A program made the translations under genes and the position numbers. From positions 4,523,959 to 4,587,958 of the forward strand of contig VFFE01007215.1 in the NCBI GenBank assembly GCA_008921705.1: a DNA stretch of 64,000 nucleotides, read 5' to 3'. Source of the stretch: Burhinus oedicnemus (lineage: Eukaryota > Chordata > Aves > Charadriiformes > Burhinidae). Below, in pieces: positions 48,011 through 57,919 of the stretch (position 1 is its first letter; each line of letters starts with the position of its first letter). The notes below the pieces were generated by a model. The model searched no databases and was not told where the DNA came from. It saw nothing but the letters and a program-made list of their open reading frames with translations.

Positions 48011-50267
48011 TTTGCAGGCAAGCTCAACAGCAAACAAAGATGCCTAAACAGACTGCTGTCTGAGATGAGATTAGCTCTCCTTTCAGGATCAAGTTCAAGC
48101 TCATTTAGGCAAGAGGACACTTCATCCGTATTTGCACAGGCACTAGATCAGGTCTTTACTAATAAATTTGGAGGACAGAGAAGCCATCCTTTTCTTGGTC
48201 ACTGAAAGGAATTCCAGTGATCATTTTCATCTATGGTAAGTTACAAGATACACCAAAAATAAAGCAAAACTACTAGGCTGGAGATTTGCCGACTTGAATG
48301 CATCCCTTGCAACTTCTACCCAAAAATGTCAGCATTATTAGGGGGCCTAATCTCCCTACTGGTAAACATGCAGAACCAGGTCATTGACTGGCTTGCCCTA
48401 TACACACATACACAAACACAATGTTCAGGGCAGGCTACACAGACAGAGGCTCTGCACAGCATTTAAAATACTGCCCATCTACTTTTCTAGAGAAATTAAG
48501 AGGTAATAGGAAATAGATAGGCAGGCTCTGACCCCAGAGGAGCAGACAAACCAGTAGAGCTCAGCTAAGCTGGAATAAAAGGGGAAAATGGGCCAGGCAC
48601 TTGCAGTGTTGCAGGTACACACAGACCACAAGTTCCTGCTGCTGGTGGGTACCAGCAATGAGGGCTTACATACAAGACACTTTGCAGGGTCAAGGCCTTT
48701 ATCTGCTTGCTAAGATCAAACCCTTGAAAAAGCATTTGCTGTATGTGATAAAACAGCCCAAGATCATGTACTTTCTCACGTTACAGCCAAAGTCTCAGTG
48801 AGGTGATACATCAGAGCATTATGTACTGGGACTTGCACTGAAAATGAGACTCCATGAAATATGCAGAGCTTTGCAGCATGTATTATTCCTCTTGCCACCT
48901 ATTCCCTCTCCTATGCAACTGTTCTGCTCCCATTTGTGGTGATGTGAAATACAGAGATTTCATGTTTAGTACACAGCCGCTCCGCCTTGGCATGGCATTA
49001 TGCGTAGCAGCTGAGGGCTAAGTGCTGCCGACACTCCCCCAATCTGTCCAGGACCCTGATGCAGCTGGAGTCTTGGCAGGTCAGCACTTTTACAGGTACT
49101 GTGAGATGCAAGTTTCGATCTGCCTGTTCCAACTCAAATGTTAATGTTTTCTCCCCATGTTTTTCAATCATAAATAATTATCCATGAAAAAACAATGGGT
49201 AAGGTATCAGACTTCTCTCACCTTTCTAGAGTGTTTTGCAATTGCTTTTACATAGTCTTTTGGTTTTCTGCTCTGTCTTCTCCTGCTCTTCCAACTGCTG
49301 CTTGGCAACACAGACTACTGTGCAAAGTATGAGCTCTCAAAGATTTCTCAGTTCAATAAAATTTTAACCAGAGGAAAGCATGCAATATAATTGAAATGCA
49401 GTATTTCAACAGAATAACTGTGGGTTTGGTTTTGGTTTTTTTTTTACTATGGCTGAAAGATTCCATCTTGATGAGACAACGTGGCTTCTGCTCAAGTGGA
49501 CTAAACAAGGTATATGCAACAATTTACAAGATTAAAACCTTGTCAATCTGGAGACTGTTGTAACATCTCCATTGTGAAAGGGCAGTATTCATTGTTCACC
49601 TTACACACTAGCTCCTAAATACTGTCCTGTCCCCTGGATGGTATGGTATAAACCAATTCACACTGTTTAATACTAAGCATAGGGGAGCTATAGAGGACAT
49701 TAGTTAATAGCTAAAAATTAGGAGGCATAAACAGTCCCTGCATACGCATGGCAATTTAATGTGGCCTGGGGAAATATCCAGCACCATTTGAAAATGCAAA
49801 ATGAGTTGGTTTCACAGATACTTGACTACTTCTTCTGTGATACAGGCTTTTTCCTTTGCATGACCAGTTTTTTTTCTGAAAAATCAGTTTTTCATTCTAG
49901 CTAATATATGCTTTTTTCAGCAAAATCCTGTTTTTCCACTGGCACTTCTTTTCATTATATGACTTGCCTCTCAGAGCTGGCATTAAAAAATAACCAGGGT
50001 TCAAATGGGATAAAATAGCTGAGAGGCTTTTTTTTTAGATTTTTACTTTTTTCCTCCATATATTCTCCTATATTCAACTCATTCCTCGTTTTATTTTTCA
50101 CTGACTTTATTATCCACATTCTGAAAATATCTTATTGTTATGTCTCCCTTCTGATATTTGTGTACTGTTGCTCTGGGCTTTACGGTACAGTGTGTGCTAA
50201 CTGGACCCCAAATAGGTGAATTGTACTCTCCAGGTTAGTTGGAGTTATGAGAGAGTTTCTAGCAGAG
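48011..50267. other. Non-genic DNA
   Basis: A G/T-rich tract lies at about 49421-49445. A strong splice-donor word (TG|GTAAGT) lies near 48237 without a recognisable exon. The frame at 48601-48801 is unsupported. Confidence 0.5.
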
Positions 50268-50299
50268 TCTCTCTCCCTCTCTCTCCTCTCTCTCTTTTT
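50268..50299. repeat. CT-rich (polypyrimidine) tract
   Basis: A near-pure CT tract of about 32 bp with two CCC interruptions. Such tracts can form triplex structures, but there is no independent sign of function. Confidence 0.8.
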
Positions 50300-52180
50300 A
50301 TTAATCTTTGATAACCCTCTTTTTCATCTGCACACTACACCCTTCCAATTTACAGATGCTTTTAAAATTCAGGCATGGGATTACTTCATTTGATTCATGG
50401 AAGGCCATGAGCACTTCAAATTAACCTTTTGCTTCCTTGGGGAAAAAAAAAAAATTTACTTTGGGGATTTGGTTCACCTGTTGAGAAGGAAGCTGTCTAT
50501 TCTTATTTACTGAGATTGCCTCAGCACCATGGAGATGACTCATGCATACTCTGCAGGGCTTAGATGGCACCGTAAATTCACTGCTGGACACCATGGACCC
50601 GGTCCAGAGCAAACTGAGGTCAAAAAAATCATTCCTATTGACTCCAGTGCCAAACCTACATTATACTGAGTGCACTTTGTTCCCACAGAAATTAATGGAA
50701 GAAGATGGTGTTTAGTATATAAAAGAACCATCTAAAGGTGAGACCGTATTGTTTTATCCACTAAAAAACAACAGCATGAAGTGACATCATCAGACCAATG
50801 ACAATTGTATCCTCTGACCTTTCCATATCTATTTACCATCATTTTTTTAAAAAGGCGTCCAGAGAGAGATGTGGTCAGTATCGAATGCACATGTTAAGCC
50901 CTGCTTTTCTACCAGCCCACCAAGGGGGCACAATATTTGCAAATACCTCAGTAAAATGAGGAGAAGAATAACTCTCTAATGGAAAAGGACACAAAGACCA
51001 CTTGGAAGGAAAGCTTAGCTGGGATGGCAAGTAAAGGTCTGCAGGGCCGATCTTCAGTATGAGGCATGTGAACTTCTAAGAGTGCGAGGGACTACTTTGT
51101 CAGGGTCTATAGAAAAGAGCTAGGAAAGTGTTCACACACATATCACCAAAATGGTGAAAGAGTTTGCCTGTGAGCAGAACAACTACGATGACTCCATTTC
51201 CTGATATATACATCAGAATTGGAGTGCAAACACTGTCAAGCACTGGATGTGGTTGCTGCGTTTGAGAAACAGCTAGATCAGAGGTTTTTCATCCCTGTCT
51301 CTGGCCATCAGACAGGAAGCGTCAGACCATAGTGCTGAGAAAATAAAACAAGCCAGGGAGTGAAAGAAGAGCAAACATTAAATTTTGTTTCTGCTTTTCT
51401 AAGCATTTTACAAACAAGAACTTGGCAATTAGAAAATGAACCCAGAAACTATGTTAGTATTAGTTTAACACTATTTTCCTTCTTCACAAGTTTCTTCTCT
51501 GTCCCCCTCAGTACTCAGAGACAAAACTGAATCTTTAAATCTGGTCCACAGCCCTGGTCTAATTGCTTGACTGCAAACTACTTTACATAACTACTGTAAT
51601 AAGCAGCATGATTGTATTGTTCAAATATTGTTAGTGTGGATACCATTTTACAAGCCTGTAAGAAAAGCCATGAACCTAGGAGGGCAACAGTACTTTGTGA
51701 GAGTTTAATACAATGCCACACTGTGCATACCCAGCAAGGCAGAACAGAGCAGTAGCAGAGGCCATTTCTGTTAGAGCCTTTCCTCTCAGACCATCCATTT
51801 TCTGCCTCCAATAGCACAGGATGCCACTATATAAAAAAAAAATCCAGAAAGCATGAGAAATGTCAGGAGAAATGTTGTCTTTTTATCTTCACAGAAACTG
51901 CTTCCTGGCATTAAATTTGAGCATCACACCCTGCATGGCTTATCCTACTTCCTTGCTTTAGCCTGTCTGCCTCCCTGTCTCTTAATCAATCAGGACTAAA
52001 TTAAACCTGGCTTGGTCCATTATACTTGTTCACTTGTAGCTATTGATAATACACAGGCCATATCTTCACCTAGGTTTTATTTTGTCAAGTCACGGTGCAG
52101 ATTAGTAGTTCATATAAGATTACATATGATATTCAAGTTCTCTCATTTGAACACAATTTTCTTGCTCTTGATCCCGCAAT
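50300..52180. other. Non-genic DNA with an RE1-like site
   Basis: An A12 run is at 50443-50454. The RE1-like site is listed separately. Minus frames at 50421-50612, 50540-50731 and 51578-51817 have no support. Confidence 0.5.
50521..50535 (+). promoter_or_regulatory. RE1/NRSE-like (REST) site, left half strong
   Basis: TCAGCACCATGGA matches 13 consecutive positions of the REST consensus, followed by a degraded right half. Such sites may be weak or decayed REST sites. Confidence 0.3.
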
Positions 52181-52599
52181 GTGAGGGCATTTTGCACCAG
52201 GAGGTGCCGGTCTGATATGATTGCAGTAAGAAAGCCACTCAGGCTTTGTAAAGTACGATTCACAATGTTATTTATTAGAGCTAACATTATAAGAAGAGAT
52301 TGGCATAGACAATGTTATGTCCCTTTAGATGGTGGGAAACTGGAGTGGTGTAGCATCAAAGGGGCCTCTGAGCTACATGCAGCACACCATGCAGACCCTG
52401 TCCATAGAAGAGACTCTCCCCTTTCAGTCATTCAACTTATTATGTGATTTTCTTACAAGGAAACAGCTCTATTCATTATTTCCACTGTCAAGCAGAAAGG
52501 ACGTTCACATGACAACTTCTTGCTGTGCTCTTAGATAAAGGCAAGGCCATGCAGGTTGGGCAATTGTGGTACCAAGTGGGACCTGCCACAGACTCCTCT
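52181..52599. other. Non-genic DNA with unsupported overlapping frames
   Basis: Plus frames at 52181-52447 (88 codons) and 52329-52538 (69 codons) overlap in different registers. Neither shows a domain that I recognise. They lead directly into a CpG-rich islet, so the whole of 52.18-52.82 kb might be one inserted or transcribed unit. Confidence 0.35.
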
Positions 52600-52815
52600 G
52601 TTACAACGAGTTGGATGGGTTTATCCTGCGGCTGAGGGACTTGTGCGGCACAACACAGTCCCGAAGGTCATGCTGCATGTGCAGTACAATGTTGCATAGT
52701 GCTGCATGCACCGCATGGGCTGGGGTCCACTCGCATTAGCTCGGTTGTGGATCACTGGCTCCTCGATGTACAACGGTCTCCCGGTCAGGACCACTACATA
52801 GGGTAACTACCGCTA
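52600..52815. promoter_or_regulatory. Second CpG-rich islet
   Basis: I count 11 CpGs between 52607 and 52812 in CpG-poor surroundings. The core at 52670-52720 repeats TGCTGCATG with alternating purine-pyrimidine character. Short frames stay open on both strands, but none matches a family I recognise. It is either an unmethylated regulatory islet or a fragment of a comparatively recent insertion. Confidence 0.25.
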
Positions 52816-53076
52816 ATGTTGCTGGGATCAACACACCACATTATGCTGTTGATTATCCTTTCACTAGCAATGCTGTTGCAGATAGAGGCTCTGGCAGGGC
52901 TCAGGAGGCATGTAGCAGAAGCAGTAGCTTTATCACCCTGAAAAAGTACAGAGTTCTGTAGGTTAAAGTACAATGGAAACACTGGCAATTTAGGGACTGT
53001 GGTTTAATTCACATTAACAAGGAAGACTTGGGATCAGGGTGTTTTTCCTGGAATTGCATTGACTCTTTTCACATAG

Positions 53077-53332
53077 AGAGCTATCTGGACCACATAACCC
53101 AGCTTCTTCCTCCCCTTCTTCCTCCTCCTTTGTTTCTCTGCATAAGCCAAGTACTCTCATAAATCAGTCTTCTCAAGTTCTTCAGGAAATAACTCAAAGT
53201 GCCAAAGGGACTCAAGAAACAGCAATAACTATAGTGACACCAAAAGATGCAGTAGCACCTGGACCTGCACTAGCAGCAAAACGTGCAAGATTTATAGGCA
53301 TCACTGAGGCAATGCAGAAAACATCAGCCTAG
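53077..53332 (+). CDS. Putative terminal coding exon of an unidentified gene (84 codons plus stop)
   Basis: A plausible 3' splice site precedes it: branch-point-like TTGAC, a pyrimidine run CTCTTTTC, then ACATAG ending at 53076. The frame then stays open to a TAG at 53330-53332. The product starts ELSGPHNPA, has a Ser/Pro-rich segment at residues 9-20, a Gln/Ser/Thr-rich middle (30-48) with TAITIVTPKDAV at 48-59, and a basic KRAR at 68-71 just before the C-terminus ending QKTSA. Composition is protein-like, as in disordered tails of nuclear proteins. No ATG, GTG or TTG initiates it near its start, so it can only be an internal or last exon, a retrocopy fragment, or a chance opening. I do not recognise the gene and found no upstream partner exon. 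No AATAAA lies close downstream; the nearest I noticed is near 54947. Confidence 0.3.
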
Positions 53333-54390
53333 AGCAAAGCAAACTTACTGGGCTGTGGCACTGGTGGAAGATTTCTCTTCAAGGTCAGTTGATCCTAAAG
53401 GTTCCAGAATTTTTAGGAAGAAAATGTCTGTAGCATACACGTACAATCCTAGTTTTATGCTGCTTTTCTTTATCTTCCTGCTGGCCTAGTGAGAATAACT
53501 AGTATGTTGAGACATATGAATGGATTATACGCAACCTTAAACTGCCAAAATCTTCACTGCAGTGAAAAGCATTAAACATCAGCATGGTGCAGAACAGATG
53601 TAGGAAGAAAAAGGAGAAGGAGTGGAGTATCAGGATGGCCCGTTTTACTCTGCATAATTAGAGTGACCACGAAAGAAGGGAATGTGTCCTTCTGACACCT
53701 TTGCTACCTAGAGTAGCTCTTTAATATGCTAGTTATCCCACCTAGCAAAATCAAGCTTAATGCCAGTGCAGTTAAAGAAATGGAGCAGAGTTGAGATAGT
53801 CTCAATATTCAGTCAGATGCTCAAAGAAGATGTATGAGTGTTTATTTGTTCCTTGCAATGATATAACATGCCAGATGACTGGTATAAGAGTGTTTAGTTG
53901 TGGCTGACCTCTCTTACAAAATACTACATGGCTATGGTTTATGGGGTAGCTGTGCTGCAACCTTGTGAGTCATGACTTCATTCATTTTTGATGAACAACT
54001 GCTGTCTTTTCAAAAATTATTTCAGGAAATGGAAGAACACTCTCTCTCATAATCAGCGCAAGCAGACAGTAGTGTCAGTCACACGTAGTTTTATTTTACA
54101 GTAAAAAGACCACAGAGTAGGAAAGAATAACATGAATGTTTCCATGTGCAAACACAGATAACTTCTTTTTGTCAGAATCATGGCAACATTATGAGAGAAA
54201 TCGAGACCAAATGCCAGAATCACATAAATCTTCAAAATCTCCAGCAATGCAGTATTAACACTTTCTTAGTACAGTGTGACATTTTATACAGGTGTCCCAG
54301 CAGGAGAGAGAAAATAGCAAGACAGTAAGCTACTTGTAAGCAGAACTGCCTTTATCTTTCACTTAAATTACATTTTGCAATGAACAAGTT
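53333..54390. other. Non-genic DNA (possible 3' UTR if the exon at 53.1 kb is real)
   Basis: No further reading frame, repeat or polyadenylation signal close to the stop codon was noticed. Otherwise featureless. Confidence 0.4.
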
Positions 54391-54720
54391 AAATTGTCTC
54401 TGTTTGGCTTTACTAGCAGTGTGCTTCAGTGCAAGCACAAGCGCAAGCTGTACAAAAAATGGACTCTGTTGCATTATTTACAGCACTTTGCACAAGCTGC
54501 TTTGCATGAGCATTTATTAATTGCCTGCAAAATCAGCGAAATATGTTCCGAGTATGTCAGCTCAGCATATATTGAACATAATTGCACGTTTGAGCCACAC
54601 GGTTGTTTATGTCACTTTGTAATCACACTAATAATTACCAAACAACCAAGTAATTCAATGAACAGTAAATGCAACATTTAATTACTTTATTAATTTCCAC
54701 ATAACATGGAAGAAGGAAAA
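54391..54720. promoter_or_regulatory. Candidate conserved non-coding element
   Basis: About 330 bp, repeat-free. Homeodomain/POU-type words are clustered: TTTGCATGAGCATTTATTAA near 54501, CTAATAATTACC near 54629, and TTTAATTACTTTATTAATTT near 54677. CpGs survive at several spots, including AAGCGCAAG near 54440 and TTCCGAG near 54547. A 95-codon frame (54394-54681) runs through it; I treat it as incidental because it has no domain or splice signals. This kind of composition is common in ultraconserved developmental enhancers. Confidence 0.3.
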
Positions 54721-56310
54721 TAACCAGCTCAATCTATAATTTCACTCGATTTGCAACCCTATCTTTATGCAGATATATGGGAGGAATTATCAAAACACAA
54801 CACAGGAGATGCACAAACATAACTCAGTGTTTGCTTGATGTTTTTCGTGTTGGCATCTCTCCTGCATGGAGCTTTGAAAATTTATCCTATAACGTCAAGC
54901 AACTTCAAGGCATCCTGGACTTCGAAAATTAAAAGGAAAAGAAAAAAATAAATACATTCTGCACGGAGATACAAATTCCACCTTCTGTCAGGAACTTACT
55001 GATTAGAAAACTCTTTATAGGTTAAGCCAACCATTACATTTTTATGTTGCTGTATATTTCAAAACATAAAAAATAAAACATTTTCTCCATAAAACCTTTC
55101 AAAACCGTAAATACTAGCACAGTCCACAGCTCCAGACGAAGTTGCAATTTATTATTTATCTGTTTTTATATTCTGCTATGGTATCTTTTTCTTTTATAAG
55201 CCTGGCAAGTTTCCCACAGAAGTTTCTTCATCAGCAGTTACTTTAAATTATAGTCCTTCATAGTCCATGCTGCTCATCTGCTGAACCAGTCCTCAAGAAC
55301 TGAGTATGTTTTAACAGCAAAGTGTCTTGGTTTCAGGAGACACAACAAAATCTCTGCAGTTAGTGAGCATTAAGAAAGCTTTTTAAAATTCAAATGCATC
55401 ATTCTGAACCATGCCTGAATTCATGCTGAGTGTGATTTTTTTCACAGGCATTTCTGCATTCACACTGTCTTCAGTAATGATGCTCAAGACAAAGCTCAAG
55501 TTTTCAGTGTCAACTGTGCAAGCCAGTTGCATCCACCCTCAGAGGAGAGGATGAAATTCTGAACCTGTCTGGAGCCTCTCTCATCTAGAACAAGAGCCAA
55601 GAATGAGCTATCATTATAATAATTTTGATGGGCCACCAGGAGAAGTGCATTTGAAACCTAAGTTAACATGGAAATATTGATGTAGCCTCTGATGTGCATA
55701 AGGCTATTTTTCCTAGAAACTACCACTGGATGTAACTGAGTATTATCAGAATGTGGTGTCTTCCCTAGAAAGCAGTGCCTGCCATCAGCCTATTGGGCAG
55801 AAATAACTGTATTGCACAGCTACCACATAATGTGTTTGACTTCCAGTGACAATGGCAAAAGGTCTAGGCCAGCTCTCACAAACACGCTGTAATGGTCCAA
55901 GGACTCAACCAAACCTTCATTTGTCCTGGCCTGTGAGGCATTGGGAAGGAGCTGATCATTTCTGCTGTCTTAAAGTTGCACAGTGATGATCTTAAAAATG
56001 GAATCTTTTATTGAGGTTGTTATTTAATAGTAGGGCAAATGGGAAGGGGTTAGCATATCTTAAACTACAGCTTACTCCTATTGTGTAGATAATGTACCCC
56101 AGATCAGAGCTGAGGCCCACCTGTATCTACACCAGAAAAAAGGGGCCAGATGAGCCTGGAACCTATCTCATCTCAAAATAATTTTTTAGCACATCTGTTC
56201 ATTTATAAAAATAGTTTGTACTTCTTTTATAATTTTTGTAAACTTCCAGACATTCGTTGACAACTGACCGCCTGGATAGTTTACCAAAAGTAAGAAAGTA
56301 GTGAAATAGA
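54721..56310. other. Non-genic DNA
   Basis: AATAAA words occur near 54947 and 55069, but no transcript ending there can be supported. No gene or repeat family is recognised. Confidence 0.5.
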
Positions 56311-56640
56311 CTGAATATAAAAAAGGGTTTAGTGCAAAATGTAAATGCTTCAATTTGTCCTTGATGTTTAATACTCGTATCTTTCAGCTCATCTACTTTA
56401 TTTATTAGACTTTCACCTTATCCCTCACATTTACTCTGACACACAGAAGTTCTTAGTTCAGAGAGTAAATATAGTACAATGCAAAGGGTTATGAACATAA
56501 AAAATGCATTAGAGAAAAATGTAAATGCTCAGATTTGTCCTTGATATTTAATACTCATATCTCTCAATTCATCCACTGTATTTATTAGACCTTCACCTTA
56601 TCCCTCACTGTTGCTTTGACAGTAAAAACTTCCTAGTTCA
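56311..56640 (+). repeat. Diverged tandem duplication, two copies at a 180-bp period
   Basis: Copy 1 at about 56311-56460 aligns without gaps to copy 2 at about 56491-56640. I count about 28 mismatches in 150 positions, roughly 81% identity. Long identical blocks include TTTATTAGAC and TTCACCTTATCCCTCAC. The bases just left of each copy no longer align. The duplication is old but ungapped, and matches no repeat family that I recognise. Confidence 0.85.
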
Positions 56641-57751
56641 TCAAGGGGTAAAATTGCTTGTGCTGACTACTGAATAGTACTCCTGCTGCAACTGTTAAAC
56701 TTACCATTGGTTTTGTAGCTGGGGACACTGCTTCTGAGAGAAGAATTTGAAAAGTTTTGAATAAAGTCATTGGTGCAGAGGCCCATATAACATCAGATTG
56801 TTCTTGTATTTACAGGAATTAAATAGCCATTTCTATTTGAAAGCCTTGTACTGAGAGCTCTACATGTGCATTAGTACTGCTATCAGCGAGGATCTGTGAC
56901 CATTTTCACCTCTAACCTCAGCAAAGAAAGTGATAGATTTCATGTATTTCCAGTCGCATTATGTTTGATAACACTGAGATATAAGTCAGCTTGGCTTCAA
57001 TTAACACCTTGAGTGATCAATTGGTGTCAGTTGTTTTACTATATGTATTTTTGTGTGCAAGTGCAATACTGCTCATTTTTTTCCATCAAGTTAATAATTA
57101 GTATGAAATACAGGCCTATGAAGTTTTAACAAGACAATCAACAATTATGAGCGTGGAGTTATCCTGGTCAGAGCTGTCCTAACAATCTGCACCTTCCACC
57201 ACTGACTGGAGTAATTAGGATTCTGTACTGTTACCAACAGTCATTCAGCTGACTTTAGTTTTTAAGAGCTAATGTCAAAGTCTTTTGATAATATATCTAA
57301 AGATACTTCAGTGCTGATCTAGAACCAAAGCTTAAACAAAAATCCCATTAGTTTCCCCAAACAGAGAAGGTTCTCTAGAACTGAGACGGTTTATACCAAA
57401 TATTACTACTCCTCAGAAAAAGAAAAAGTAATGACAAGATAATAATTTGACTAAGATATGGTGTTGAAATGTTGATAGAAATCTAACTTACATAATACAA
57501 AGACAAATGCAAAGGATTAAAATACCATATAATTTTGAAACCATTACAATGTGCCTGAGTGATTCTTTATTAGAGAGTCTCAAAAAAGCATGTAATTTCA
57601 TCTTCCATGAAAGCTGTAATCTCTCTGTTGGTTATGTTTAAAATGGCATTTCAACCTCGCCTCTGAAAGTCTTTGATTTTGTGGGTTTCTGTCAAGCTGC
57701 TGTCATTACTTTAATGCATTTTGTGTATATTGTAATAAACTAAATGTTTTA
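56641..57751. other. Non-genic DNA
   Basis: Some AT-rich homeodomain-like words occur near 57094 (TTAATAATTAG) and 57210 (GTAATTAGG). No gene or repeat is recognised. Confidence 0.45.
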
Positions 57752-57919
57752 ATGCATTTCTTCTCAGATCAATCTGAACAGGTATCTCTAAATCAGTCAT
57801 GTGTTATGTTAGTTGAAGAAGTTATAATTGGATCAACAGGAACTATTGGTATTGAAGAAGCATTTAAACTTTATTTTGTTCATTTCCCTGTAACAGAACT
57901 TGCAGTAATAGACTTCTGA
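57752..57919 (+). other. 55-codon open frame behind a splice-acceptor-like site
   Basis: The frame has an ATG at 57752 and a TGA at 57917-57919, and lies in a window open since a TGA near 57673. A pyrimidine-rich TTTCTTCTCAG ends at 57766, so an exon could begin at 57767. The peptide contains a hydrophobic/acidic stretch VMLVEEVIIGSTGTIGIEEA (residues 19-38). A donor-like CAG|GTATCT occurs inside at 57780. I recognise no family. It could be a small exon, an exon of another splice form, or chance. Confidence 0.15.

Noticed and set aside
48200..48250. Strong splice-donor word TG|GTAAGT as the end of an exon
   Set aside because: The upstream sequence has no open coding register of useful length with an acceptor.
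55322..55340. TGTCTTGGTTTCAG resembling the start of an avian LTR
   Set aside because: Similarity stops after about 14 bases and no further LTR words follow.
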